Assembly: GCA_047975195.1 (NCBI GenBank)
Contig: JBKEDB010000001.1
Coordinates: 62,001-126,000, forward strand
Direction: 5' to 3'
Source of the DNA: Cumulibacter sp047975195
GTDB lineage: Bacteria; Actinomycetota; Actinomycetes; Mycobacteriales; Antricoccaceae
Length of the DNA: 64,000 nucleotides
Both the position numbers and the translations under genes were made by a program. The notes under the pieces were generated by a model. The model searched no databases, was not told where the DNA came from, and saw only the letters and a list, made by a program, of their open reading frames with translations. How positions within the stretch are numbered: position 1 is the stretch's first letter; each line of letters opens with the position of its first letter. This document shows positions 50,181-59,032 of this stretch, one piece after another.

Positions 50181-51044
50181 TCAGTCGCGGGAGTCGGGCG
50201 TCTGGTCGATCTCGGCGTCGAGCACCGCCGCGATCTCGTCCATGACGGCGAAGTTGACCTCCGGTCGGCCCTTGGCGGCGGCGACAGCGATCGCGAGCGC
50301 GCCGACGAAGAGGAAATGAGCAACGTTGCCGGCGATCAGGCCGTTGGCCCACGCGGAGGCCGGTGAGGTGCAGACCAGGGACAGATCAGTGTATTCGTCC
50401 AGTCGCGAGCGCTGAAATCCAGAAAGTCCGATGACCGTGGCCTCGGTCCGCGACGCGGCCTCAGCCGCGCGCAACGTCACGCTATTCGCCCCGCTGCCGC
50501 TGATACACAAGCAGACGTCACCTGCACCGAGACTGCGGGCAGTGAGCTGCTGGTGGACCGCATCGACCGGTGCCTCGTTCGCCCGTCCGATCCCGACGAA
50601 CTCCAGGGAGCTCATCTGCGCGATCGGCGCTGACCCGCCGTTGCCGACGATGAGCAACCGCCCGCCGTTGGCGATCGCCGACACCGCCCGCTCGAGCTCG
50701 TCGAAGTCGAGCGGGCCCAGCACGTTCGAGAGCGACTCACCGGCCATGCGAAACAACGACGGCAGCCAGCCTCGCGTTGCACCCTCGCCGCTGGATACCT
50801 CGAGGCGCTGCTGGCTGGGCCCCATCGTGCGGTCACGCAGCAGCAGTAGTCGCAGGTGCTGGAATCCCTTGAATCCAAGGCTCTGGCAGGTTCTGATCAC
50901 CGTTGCTGCCGACGTGCTCGCGAGTGCGGCAACGTCGGCAGCTGACATGAGGGAGACGTCGATGCCCGGATCGACGAATGCCCGCGCGACACGCTGCTCG
51001 CTCGGTACGAGAGAAGGGATCAGCGATTCAATGAAACTAGCCAT
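50181..51044 (-). CDS. RpiR-family regulator (HTH plus SIS domain)
   Basis: A 287-aa regulator. The N-terminal helix-turn-helix (residues about 1-80) includes LIPSLVPSEQRVARAFVD and ASTSAATVIRTCQSLGF, and the C-terminal SIS sugar-phosphate-binding domain has GGRLLIVGNGGSAPIAQMSS and VCLCISGSGANSVTLRA. RpiR proteins sense phosphorylated sugars or polyols. ATG 51044 is chosen as family start; ATG 51080 would add 12 residues. It is upstream of the importer operon on the same strand, and is the likely controller of it. Confidence 0.9.
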   Translation of the reverse strand: MASFIESLIPSLVPSEQRVARAFVDPGIDVSLMSAADVAALASTSAATVIRTCQSLGFKGFQHLRLLLLRDRTMGPSQQRLEVSSGEGATRGWLPSLFRMAGESLSNVLGPLDFDELERAVSAIANGGRLLIVGNGGSAPIAQMSSLEFVGIGRANEAPVDAVHQQLTARSLGAGDVCLCISGSGANSVTLRAAEAASRTEATVIGLSGFQRSRLDEYTDLSLVCTSPASAWANGLIAGNVAHFLFVGALAIAVAAAKGRPEVNFAVMDEIAAVLDAEIDQTPDSRD

Positions 51045-51425
51045 CCCGCCGGGTGGTGGCTCTGGGTGGAGGCGGTCCATCGCTCGTGTCTACCACTCGC
51101 GAGTAGCCAGCGCATGCCATCTGGTGCAACTGTGCGCCAACACGAGGACGCCGGGCCGGCGCAACTAGTCGCCGGGTCCCCGCAGACACTGGTGCCGCGC
51201 GCAATGCCGCACATCACTGAGCTCGGAACGTCTGACTACGAGCTCCGCGCTTGCCGTCACCCACACCCAGCGAGGAAAGAACAGCGGGACCTTGTCAGGG
51301 CTATCCGAACGGGCGAAGTAGCAGGTCAACCCGCGGCTCGCTGCGCGACATCGGCACAGAGCACGGTGCAGCCGGTTTCGCGCACAGGATCTGCACGAAA
51401 CCGGCTGCACCGTGGTGGCAGTGAA
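51045..51425. other. 381-bp intergenic region between RpiR and amt
   Basis: It contains the RpiR promoter side, a 10-bp palindrome ACTCGCGAGT (51095-51104) that could bind a regulator, and the amt terminator at 51362-51414. The remaining ORFs here have no coding character. Nothing else is supported. Confidence 0.6.
51362..51414 (-). terminator. Hairpin terminator after amt
   Basis: The perfect 19-bp arms (CACGGTGCAGCCGGTTTCG and its complement) enclose a 15-nt loop, 11 bp beyond the amt stop. Confidence 0.85.
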
Positions 51426-52676
51426 TCAGACTCCGGCCTTCTCGCGTTCGAAGTCGAACTCATAATCGTATGCGTCCTCGCCGTGCACGATCTTGTCGAC
51501 ACCGGCGACTTCATCCTCGTCCGTAACCCGGAAGCCGATGGTCTTCTCGATCAGCTGGCCGATGACATAAGCCAGCACGAACGCGTACACCAGGACCACG
51601 ACTGCGGCGATGAACTGCACGACCATCTGACCGAAGTCACCACCGGTGAACAGACCGGTATCGATCGCGAACAGGCCCAGGTAGAGGGTGCCCAGCATGC
51701 CTGCGACCAGGTGGATGCCCACGACGTCGAGCGAGTCGTCGAACCCGAGCTTGTACTTCAGCTCGATCGCGACCGCACAGAGCGCGCCGGAGATAGCACC
51801 CAGCAGCAGGGCCCACCCAGGGCTGAGGTTGGCGCACGCCGGAGTGATCGCGACCAGACCAGCAACGGCACCGCTCGCTGCACCGACACTTGTGGCCTTA
51901 CCGGACTTGAACTTCTCGACGACGACCCAGCCAACGATCGCCGCAGCAGTCGCACCCAGCGTGTTCACCGTGATCAGGCCGGCACCGCCCAGCCCGTTGA
52001 GCCACTCAGCGCCCACGTTGAATCCGAACCAACCGAACCAGAGGATGGCCGCGCCGAGCATCACGAACGGGACGTTGTGCGGTTTGTGCGATCCCTTGGC
52101 GAATCCGACCCGCTTGCCGAGAACCAATGCGAGCGCAAGCGCTGCCGCGCCGGCGTTGATGTGAACCGCGGTACCACCGGCGTAGTCAATGACCTCCGGC
52201 AGGTTAAGCGTCTCGCCGAGGTTCATGATCCACCCGCCGCCCCACACCCACGAAGCGATCGGGAAGTAGCCCAACGTCGCGAACACGCCAGCGAACACCA
52301 TCCACGACCAGAACTTGGCGCGGTCGGCGATCGCACCGGAGATCAGCGCGATGGTGATGATCGCGAATGTCGCGCCGAACCCGACACCGACGAGGTCGAC
52401 GTTGGCCGTGGCGCTGGAGGCCAGCGAACTCAGTCCGAAGTCGGAGAACGGGTTACCTGCGAAACCCCAAGGCGTCTCGACGGCCGACATGTTGTAGCCA
52501 TAAAGAACCCAGAGCACGGCGACCAGCCCCATCGATCCAAAGCTCATCATCATCATGCTGATGACGCTCTTGGAGCGGACCAGTCCACCGTAGAAAAACG
52601 CGAGACCGGGTGTCATAAAGAGCACCAGGGCGGTGGCGATGACGCCAAACCCTATGGCGCCGGGTGTTATCTCCAT
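51426..52676 (-). CDS. amt: Ammonium transporter
   Basis: A 416-aa Amt/Rh-family channel importing ammonium. Eleven helices are visible, with the conserved LVRSKSVISMMMMSF, the pore His in GGTAVHINAGAAALALAL, WFGFNVGAEWL, and the second pore His in LDVVGIHLVAGMLG. A short acidic C-terminal tail (DEVAGVDKIVHGEDAYDYEF) is the GlnK contact region in homologues. ATG 52676 follows GAGGAAG; the longer open frame upstream is spurious. No glnK/glnD follow, unlike the usual amt-glnB-glnD operon; the gene ends at a strong terminator. A GlnR-like box lies upstream. Confidence 0.95.
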   Translation of the reverse strand: MEITPGAIGFGVIATALVLFMTPGLAFFYGGLVRSKSVISMMMMSFGSMGLVAVLWVLYGYNMSAVETPWGFAGNPFSDFGLSSLASSATANVDLVGVGFGATFAIITIALISGAIADRAKFWSWMVFAGVFATLGYFPIASWVWGGGWIMNLGETLNLPEVIDYAGGTAVHINAGAAALALALVLGKRVGFAKGSHKPHNVPFVMLGAAILWFGWFGFNVGAEWLNGLGGAGLITVNTLGATAAAIVGWVVVEKFKSGKATSVGAASGAVAGLVAITPACANLSPGWALLLGAISGALCAVAIELKYKLGFDDSLDVVGIHLVAGMLGTLYLGLFAIDTGLFTGGDFGQMVVQFIAAVVVLVYAFVLAYVIGQLIEKTIGFRVTDEDEVAGVDKIVHGEDAYDYEFDFEREKAGV

Positions 52677-53098
52677 GGGAATCTTCCTCGGGTTGAGTGA
52701 CAAGCTTCGGAAGGATTCTGGAATTCCTGAGTTGTCGAATGAGGTCGAGCAGGTAACCGGGAGGTTCCAGCACAGCGGGCTACGTTTCATACACGTAAAC
52801 ACCGCGTCTGGACAGGGGCCTACCAGAAGGTGTTCTCGCGCACGATGGCGGGAGCACTGCACGTGCGGACACCTCTGGATGAGGCCGGTGAATAGCGCAC
52901 GACGCCGCGCAACGGGTCGTGCCTGCAGTACGCCGGTTCCCTGATCTGAATCCTCGGCCCGGATACCATGTAGGCCGGTGTGTCATGGATCGCGACGCAC
53001 CGCCGGCACCGCGAGGTCGGCGAGCCTCGTCGACGCACCGGGCATTAATGTCCCAGACACTCGCCGACGACCATGCTGACAAGGAGGACGCCGACCCG
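52677..53098. other. 422-bp divergent promoter region amt/fhaA
   Basis: It separates amt (minus) from fhaA (plus). It contains the GlnR-like box at 52784-52799 and an AAGGAGGA ribosome site for fhaA at 53081-53088. No tRNA or other gene is seen in the rest. Confidence 0.6.
52784..52799 (-). promoter_or_regulatory. GlnR-like box upstream of amt
   Basis: On the minus strand TTTAC, 6 bp, GAAAC (108-123 bp upstream of the start). This matches the GTnAC-n6-GAAAC half of actinobacterial GlnR operators except for the first base (T for G). GlnR activates amt under nitrogen limitation in related bacteria. A second box is not obvious. Confidence 0.5.
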
Positions 53099-53968
53099 AT
53101 GGGAGTCTTCTCGCGTATCGAAAGGCGCCTCGAACACGGCGTCGGCAACGCTTTTGCCCGGATGTTCAAGGGCATGGTGCACCCGGCCGAGATCGCTCGC
53201 GCACTGCAGCAGGACGCCGATGACAACGCGACCAAGATCGCCAAGGGACGCACGCTCGTTCCCAACCGGTACGTCGTGTGGCTCGGCGACACCGATTACT
53301 CGCACCTCAAGGAGTGGGAGCGACAGCTCACCCGCAGCCTCGGCGATATCTGCCGCGAACACTTCACGGCCGAGGGCTATTCGACGTACGGCGCGGTCAA
53401 GGTCGAGTTCGCGCAAAGCCAGTCGCTGCGCACCGGAATCTTCCAGGTCGAGTCGCGCGTGGACGACGCCGAACCGAGCATCCCGCTGCACGACTATCTG
53501 CCGCCGCCGGACTCCCGACCGGCACCATCGCCGGCTGCTCGCGCGGCTGGCTTGCCACCCGTGCCGCCACCATCTCCCCGATTCGAAGCGGGCTACGAAC
53601 CGGCGTCCGCCGGGTACCGCCGATCGGTCTCCGCGCGCCCGGACAATCCGCCGCAGCGCTCGGCGAGCACCTACCAGCACATGCTGGTGATCGACGGCGA
53701 AAACAAGAGAGTCGCCTTGCATCCGGGGCGTAACGTCATCGGACGCGGCTCGGCCGCGGACGTTCGGGTCAGCGACACCGGTATTTCGCGCCAGCACGCG
53801 GAGATCACGACGGATGGCGTCCTGGCCACCGTCATCGACCTGCAATCCACCAACGGCACGCTCGTCAACGGCAAACGCGTTTCCCGGTCCGCATTGCGGC
53901 ACGGAGACGTGATTCGCGTAGGCCGCAGTGTCCTGGTCTATCGATACGAGCCGGAGGACGCCACGTGA
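53099..53968 (+). CDS. fhaA: FhaA, FHA domain protein
   Basis: A 289-aa cytoplasmic protein with an N-terminal DUF3662 domain (residues 1 to about 115; GVFSRIERRLEHGVGNAFAR, MVHPAEIARALQQDADDNAT), a Pro-rich linker and a C-terminal FHA domain (about 200-285; GRNVIGRGSAADVRVSDTGI, LQSTNGTLVNGKRV) that binds phosphothreonine. In mycobacteria FhaA binds phosphorylated proteins such as MviN and modulates peptidoglycan synthesis. ATG 53099 has AAGGAGGA upstream; the longer frame is non-conserved. It is first in the overlapping operon fhaA-fhaB-pstP-rodA-pbpA-pknA-pknB. Confidence 0.93.
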   Translation: MGVFSRIERRLEHGVGNAFARMFKGMVHPAEIARALQQDADDNATKIAKGRTLVPNRYVVWLGDTDYSHLKEWERQLTRSLGDICREHFTAEGYSTYGAVKVEFAQSQSLRTGIFQVESRVDDAEPSIPLHDYLPPPDSRPAPSPAARAAGLPPVPPPSPRFEAGYEPASAGYRRSVSARPDNPPQRSASTYQHMLVIDGENKRVALHPGRNVIGRGSAADVRVSDTGISRQHAEITTDGVLATVIDLQSTNGTLVNGKRVSRSALRHGDVIRVGRSVLVYRYEPEDAT

Positions 53969-54453
53969 CCCCGGCGATCGTCATCCAGATCATGCGTTTC
54001 GGATTCCTCGCGCTGATGTGGCTGTTCCTGTACTTCATCTTCCGGCTGGTCCGCGCCGACCTCACCGAGGCGCGGCCGAAGTCGGCAATCCAGTCGCCGC
54101 CGCGCGGAAACACGCCGCCGCCTGCCTCACGGCACGCGCCGAGCTCCGCCCGCCGCAACACCCCGCAGCAGCTCGTCGTGATCGCGGGCGCACTCATGGG
54201 CACTCGAATCAACTTGGGCACGGCGCCGATTCTGCTCGGCCGCGCCAATGACTCGACTCTGGTACTGACCGACGACTTCGCCAGCTCGCGGCACGCCCGC
54301 CTCACCCGTCGCAGTGACGGCGAATGGCTGGTCGAAGACCTCGGGTCAACCAACGGAACGTACCTGGACCGCCAGCGGGTTTCCTCACCTTTGCACGTGC
54401 CGATGGGCGTACCCATTCGCATCGGCAAGACCGTCCTCGAGCTTCGCGCATGA
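53965..54453 (+). CDS. fhaB: FhaB/FipA, FHA domain protein
   Basis: A 162-aa protein with an N-terminal membrane helix (FGFLALMWLFLYFIFRLV), a Pro/Ser linker and an FHA domain (LGTAPILLGRANDSTLVL, GSTNGTYLDRQRV). In mycobacteria FipA is phosphorylated by PknA and links FtsZ and FtsQ in division. The GTG start overlaps the fhaA stop by 4 bp (GTGA), and the stop overlaps the pstP ATG by 4 bp (ATGA). It is thus tightly co-translated with both neighbours. Confidence 0.93.
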   Translation: MTPAIVIQIMRFGFLALMWLFLYFIFRLVRADLTEARPKSAIQSPPRGNTPPPASRHAPSSARRNTPQQLVVIAGALMGTRINLGTAPILLGRANDSTLVLTDDFASSRHARLTRRSDGEWLVEDLGSTNGTYLDRQRVSSPLHVPMGVPIRIGKTVLELRA

Positions 54454-55907
54454 CGATGTACCTGCGTTACGCCGCTCGTTCTGACCGCGGGCTGGTACGC
54501 AGCAACAACCAGGACTCCGTGTTCGCCGGTCCGCGATTGCTTGCTGTCGCCGACGGTATGGGCGGGCACGTGGGCGGTGAGATCGCCAGCGGAATCGTCA
54601 TCTCCGCGATCGAGTATCTGGACGAGGACGATTCCGGCGGCGACATGTTGGAAGCGCTACGCGACGCTGTCGACACCGGCACCGAAATCCTGCGCGAGAC
54701 CGTTGCCGAGCGGCCCGAACTCGACGGCATGGGCACGACGCTCACCGCAATGCTGTTCAACGGTCGCCGCATCGGCGTGTGCCACGTGGGCGACAGCCGT
54801 GCCTACCTGTTCCGCGCCGACGAACTGCGCCAACTCACCCACGACGACACGTTCGTGCAGGCGCTCATTGACGAGGGCCGCATCACCCAGGAGGAAGCCG
54901 ACGTACATCCGCAGCGCTCGGTGATCCTGCGTGCGCTCAACGGTATGGACGTCGACCCGGACCTGTCTATCCGCGAAGGACGCGCAGGCGATCGCTACCT
55001 GTTATGCAGTGACGGCCTGTCCAGTTTCGTCTCTGCCGAACGCATCGAGAAGGTGTTGCGTACCTCGGAGGCGCCCGGCCCGGCGGCGGACGCACTCGTC
55101 GACTTCGCGCTACGCGCCGGCGGACCCGATAACGTCACCGTCATCGTCGCCGACCTCGTCGATGACCATGAATCGGACACGGTCGACGGCGTCCCGGTGG
55201 TGGACGGCGCCGTCGGCGGGAACCACAGCCAGCGCGAGGACCGTGCCGACTCCCCTGCCGCTCGCGCCGCCCTGATCGGCAAACGCGACGAACCGGACGA
55301 GCAGCCCGCTGAAGTCGACGAGGAGCCGGACGAGAAGCCGCGAGGTCGGCGGCGCTGGTGGATTCTGCTCGCGCTGTTCGCCGTACTGATCGCCGCCGCG
55401 GTGACTGGCCGCGCATACGTGGCCTCGCAGTACTTCGTCGGCGCGGACGGCGACAAGGTGGTCATCTACAACGGGGTAGACGCCGAACTCGGCCCGGTCA
55501 ACCTCTATTCGGTGGCCGAAACGACCGACTACAAACTCAGCGACCTCCAGCAGGCCACCCGCGGCGATATCGAGGCTGGCGTGTCTGCTGATTCGCTCGA
55601 CGATGCGCGAACGATCGTCAAACGACTCGATCAATACCTACTGCCGCTGTGTCCAGACGATGAGGGCGACGATTCGGCCACGCCGTCCGGATCAGCGTCG
55701 TCAAGTTCGTCGGCGCCGCACTCCTCGGCCGACCAGTCATCCTCGGAGTCCGCCGCACCAAGTTCCGGCGATGCCGCATCAAGCAGCGCCACCGCCAGTA
55801 ACACCTCATCCAGTGCAGCCGCGCCGTATGGATCGGCCGCTTCGGCGTCAGCCGGCACGTCCGCGGACGGCCAGAATCAGCCGACCAACTGTCGGCCGGG
55901 GGCGTGA
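54450..55907 (+). CDS. pstP: PstP, PP2C-type Ser/Thr protein phosphatase
   Basis: A 485-aa membrane phosphatase that dephosphorylates PknA, PknB and their targets. The cytoplasmic PP2C domain (residues 1 to about 240) has metal motifs RSNNQDSVFAGP, VADGMGGHVGGE (Asp35), LLCSDGLS (Asp188) and GGPDNVTVIVA (Asp227). One helix follows at about 303-321 (WWILLALFAVLIAAAVTG), then an extracytoplasmic domain of about 160 residues. The last 90 or so residues are almost all Ser, Ala and Thr before a short end with one Cys. The ATG overlaps fhaB and the stop overlaps rodA. Confidence 0.94.
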   Translation: MTMYLRYAARSDRGLVRSNNQDSVFAGPRLLAVADGMGGHVGGEIASGIVISAIEYLDEDDSGGDMLEALRDAVDTGTEILRETVAERPELDGMGTTLTAMLFNGRRIGVCHVGDSRAYLFRADELRQLTHDDTFVQALIDEGRITQEEADVHPQRSVILRALNGMDVDPDLSIREGRAGDRYLLCSDGLSSFVSAERIEKVLRTSEAPGPAADALVDFALRAGGPDNVTVIVADLVDDHESDTVDGVPVVDGAVGGNHSQREDRADSPAARAALIGKRDEPDEQPAEVDEEPDEKPRGRRRWWILLALFAVLIAAAVTGRAYVASQYFVGADGDKVVIYNGVDAELGPVNLYSVAETTDYKLSDLQQATRGDIEAGVSADSLDDARTIVKRLDQYLLPLCPDDEGDDSATPSGSASSSSSAPHSSADQSSSESAAPSSGDAASSSATASNTSSSAAAPYGSAASASAGTSADGQNQPTNCRPGA

Positions 55908-57553
55908 TCGTGACCGCCACCGCTACCCGCCCCCCCGGCGCGCCGACGCCGACGATGCACAAGCGTCGCGGCGCCGAACTGCTCATGTTGGTCTTCGCGA
56001 CCGTCATCGTGATCGCCGCGCAGATCGCTACCGACCTCACGCTCGAGGACCAGATCGACCCGAACCTGATCTGGTACGCCCTCGGTTTCATCGCCGTCTG
56101 GGGGGTCGCGCACATCGTCGTGCGGATCACCGCGCCGTACGCCGACCCAGTACTGCTGCCGAGCGTTGCCTTACTCAATGGCGTTGGCCTCGTCATGATC
56201 CGGCGGCTGGACTCCGCCGAGCAGACGTATGCCGCCGCTGAGGGATTACCCGACCCGGGTGCGGATGCGAATCCGCAGATCGCCTGGATGATCCTCGGCG
56301 TGCTGTTGTTCAGTGCCTTGCTGCTCATCTACCGCGATCACCGCACCCTCGGTCGATTCACCTACACCCTTGGGGCGCTCGGACTGGTCCTGCTGGCACT
56401 GCCCGCAGTGCTACCCGAATCAATCGCACCCACGATCAACGGCGCCAAGATTTGGATCCGCGTCGCCGGATTCTCGATCCAGCCGGGCGAGTTCGCGAAG
56501 ATCTGCCTGCTCATCACGTTCTCCGGCTATCTCGTGGCCAAGCGGGACGTGCTGTCGCTGGCCAGCAAGAAGGTTCTAGGCCTCGAACTGCCCCGAATGC
56601 GTGACCTCGGGCCGATCGTCATCATCTGGGCTTTCAGTCTGCTGGTGCTGATGGCGCAGAAGGATCTCGGCTCGTCCCTGCTGTTCTTCGGCATCTTCGT
56701 GGCCTTGCTGTACGTCGCCACGGAGCGGATCTCCTGGGTCATCATCGGTTTGGTCATGTTCCTCGGCGGCGCGGTCCTCGCGCATACTCTCTTCACCCAC
56801 GTACAACAGCGCGTCACCGCGTGGCTGGACCCATTCGGCTCCGGCGACGACGGTTACCAACTGCGCCAGGCACTGTTCGGATTCGGTACCGGCGGAATCT
56901 TCGGCACCGGTTGGGGTAACGGGCACCCCGATAACGTGCCGTTGCCCAAGTCTGACTTCATCGTCGCCGCACTCGGCGAGGAACTCGGGCTCGTCGGCGT
57001 CACCGCCCTGCTGTTGCTCTACGTGGTGATTGTCGAGCGCGGTTTCCGGATCTCGCTGCTCGTGCGCGACTCGTTCGGCCGATTGCTGGCCGCAGGCTTA
57101 GCCTTCTCCGTGGGCCTGCAGGTATTCGTGATCGTCGGCGGTGTCACCGGGCTGATCCCGCTGACCGGCCTGACCACCCCGTTCCTGTCGTACGGCGGAT
57201 CATCGCTGGTCGCGAACTTCGTACTGATCGCATTGTTGATGCGGATATCGGACGCTGCCCGACGCCCGGCGACGCAGTCGGCCGCGGCCGGATCGATCAG
57301 CGAGCAAACAATGGCGTTGGCTCACGTCGACGCAGCACGGATCGGCACCCAACGCAGCGCCCGCGCCGCCCAAAGGCATCGTGACGCGTTCTTGGACGAC
57401 AGCACCACGCCCTCGACGAAGCCCCAGAGCAGCGCAGCGGGACAGTTCGGCCCGACGAGTGCCGATGCGTCGAGCACCACCGACGCGGCGAACGGACCCA
57501 CGACGACCACGGGCAGCGACGAGACAACCGACACCGCGAAGGGAGGCGAGTAG
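55904..57553 (+). CDS. rodA: RodA/FtsW-family peptidoglycan glycosyltransferase (SEDS)
   Basis: A 549-aa SEDS polymerase that builds glycan strands with PbpA. About ten helices are visible, starting LLMLVFATVIVIAAQIATDL. Hallmarks are QPGEFAKICLLITFSGYL, LLVLMAQKDLGSSLLFFGIF, KSDFIVAALGEELGLVG and GGVTGLIPLTGLTTPFLSYGGSSL. The last 100 or so residues are a polar Thr/Ala-rich tail. GTG 55904 overlaps the pstP stop; GTG 55910 is an alternative. The stop abuts the pbpA ATG. Confidence 0.94.
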   Translation: MIVTATATRPPGAPTPTMHKRRGAELLMLVFATVIVIAAQIATDLTLEDQIDPNLIWYALGFIAVWGVAHIVVRITAPYADPVLLPSVALLNGVGLVMIRRLDSAEQTYAAAEGLPDPGADANPQIAWMILGVLLFSALLLIYRDHRTLGRFTYTLGALGLVLLALPAVLPESIAPTINGAKIWIRVAGFSIQPGEFAKICLLITFSGYLVAKRDVLSLASKKVLGLELPRMRDLGPIVIIWAFSLLVLMAQKDLGSSLLFFGIFVALLYVATERISWVIIGLVMFLGGAVLAHTLFTHVQQRVTAWLDPFGSGDDGYQLRQALFGFGTGGIFGTGWGNGHPDNVPLPKSDFIVAALGEELGLVGVTALLLLYVVIVERGFRISLLVRDSFGRLLAAGLAFSVGLQVFVIVGGVTGLIPLTGLTTPFLSYGGSSLVANFVLIALLMRISDAARRPATQSAAAGSISEQTMALAHVDAARIGTQRSARAAQRHRDAFLDDSTTPSTKPQSSAAGQFGPTSADASSTTDAANGPTTTTGSDETTDTAKGGE

Positions 57554-59032
57554 ATGCAGAAGCCCATCCGTAAACTCGCTTTCTTCACGCTGCTGTTGTT
57601 CGGGGCGCTGCTGCTGAATCTCAACTACCTGCAGGTCGTGCGCAGCGAAGCGCTACTGAAAGACCCGGGGAACACCCGGGTGCTGCTGAACGAGTACCAG
57701 AATCAGCGTGGATCGATCGTCGTCGCCGGAACGCCCATCGCGGTATCCGAGCCGACCGAAGGTCGACTGAAGTACTTGCGCACGTACCCAGGCGGCGCTC
57801 TCTACGCCCCCGTCACCGGCTACTACTCGATGATCTATGGCACGGACGGCATCGAGAAAGCCGAGAACGAAGTCCTCGCCGGCACCGATGATCGACTCGT
57901 GGGCAATAACCTGTCAGGCCTGTTCTCCGGCCGCGACCCGCAGGGCGGCAACGTCATCCTGACGATCAACCCTGCGGCGCAGCAAGCCGCCTACGACGCA
58001 CTGTCCGAACTGACGGTCGATGGCGAACCCGCAGTTGGCGGCGCCGTCGCGATCGACCCGAAGACCGGCGCGATCCTCGCCCTGGTCAGCACACCAAGCT
58101 ACGACCCGAGCAAGCTCTCCTCGCATGCCTCGGCGGACATCCGCGCGTATTCCCAGCAACTCAGCGATATGGACACCGATCCGCGCAGCAACCAGGCGAC
58201 CGCCGAAAACTACCCGCCGGGTTCGATCTTCAAGATCATTGACTCGGCCGCAGCCCTCGACGGCGGCCTGCAGATCACCGATCAGGTCCCGGCCCCGGAC
58301 CTCTATACGCTGCCGGGCACCGAGACGACACTGAGCAACTTCGACAACTCGTCGTGTTCGCCGAGCGGGACGACCACGCTGATGCACGCGTTCGCGATCT
58401 CGTGCAACACCACCTTCGCGCAAATGGCCGTCGAGGACATCGGCGTCGACAACCTTCGCGAAATGGCGACGAAGTTCGGCGCCGATGACGAGCCCTGGTC
58501 CATGCCGCTGCCGGTGTCACGCAGCACCCTCGGGCCGATCGCCGACGACGCCTCGCTGGCCCAGTCGGCAATCGGGCAGCGCGACGTCCGGTTCACGGTG
58601 ATGCAAGGCGCGATGTTGTCAGCGACCATCGCCAACGGTGGTCAACTGATGAAGCCGTATCTGGTGGCCGAGACACAGGCCCCCGATCTGTCGGTGCTGG
58701 ACAAGACCGAGCCGGAAGAGTTCGGCCCGGCAGCGGTATCGGAGGACATCGCCAGCGACATCACCGAAATGATGATTAGCGTGGTCCAGGAGGGATCCGG
58801 CACCCAGGCGCAGGTTCCCGGCGTCACGGTCGCCGGCAAAACCGGCACCGCCGAGGTCGCCGACGGCGTGAACGACCACACCTGGTTCACCGGATTCGCG
58901 CCCGCCGACGATCCGAAGATCGCCGTCGCGGTATTCATCCGCAACGGCGGCGGGACCGGCGGCGAACTGTCCGCGCCGATCGCCTCGCAGATCATTTCCG
59001 CCTACCTCAACTCCCAGCAGGGAGGTGGCTGA
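57554..59032 (+). CDS. pbpA: PbpA, class B penicillin-binding protein
   Basis: A 492-aa transpeptidase that crosslinks peptidoglycan together with RodA. One N-terminal helix (FFTLLLFGALLLNLNYLQVV), a pedestal domain with NQRGSIVVAGTPIAVSEP, and the transpeptidase domain with SxxK in PPGSIFKI, SxN in AISCNTTF and KTG in VAGKTGTAEVA. The start directly follows the rodA stop and the end overlaps the pknA ATG (TGATG). All catalytic motifs are intact, so it should be a target of beta-lactams. Confidence 0.95.
   Translation: MQKPIRKLAFFTLLLFGALLLNLNYLQVVRSEALLKDPGNTRVLLNEYQNQRGSIVVAGTPIAVSEPTEGRLKYLRTYPGGALYAPVTGYYSMIYGTDGIEKAENEVLAGTDDRLVGNNLSGLFSGRDPQGGNVILTINPAAQQAAYDALSELTVDGEPAVGGAVAIDPKTGAILALVSTPSYDPSKLSSHASADIRAYSQQLSDMDTDPRSNQATAENYPPGSIFKIIDSAAALDGGLQITDQVPAPDLYTLPGTETTLSNFDNSSCSPSGTTTLMHAFAISCNTTFAQMAVEDIGVDNLREMATKFGADDEPWSMPLPVSRSTLGPIADDASLAQSAIGQRDVRFTVMQGAMLSATIANGGQLMKPYLVAETQAPDLSVLDKTEPEEFGPAAVSEDIASDITEMMISVVQEGSGTQAQVPGVTVAGKTGTAEVADGVNDHTWFTGFAPADDPKIAVAVFIRNGGGTGGELSAPIASQIISAYLNSQQGGG

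Noticed and set aside
51066..52700. 544-codon plus-strand open frame
   Set aside because: It is antisense to amt and its product is a His/Arg/Asp-rich mixture without motifs. A shadow of the amt codon pattern.
52677..53098. tRNA gene near fhaA, as in the mycobacterial locus
   Set aside because: I looked for cloverleaf arms and a T loop on both strands and found none; the only tRNA in the window is at 9597-9682.
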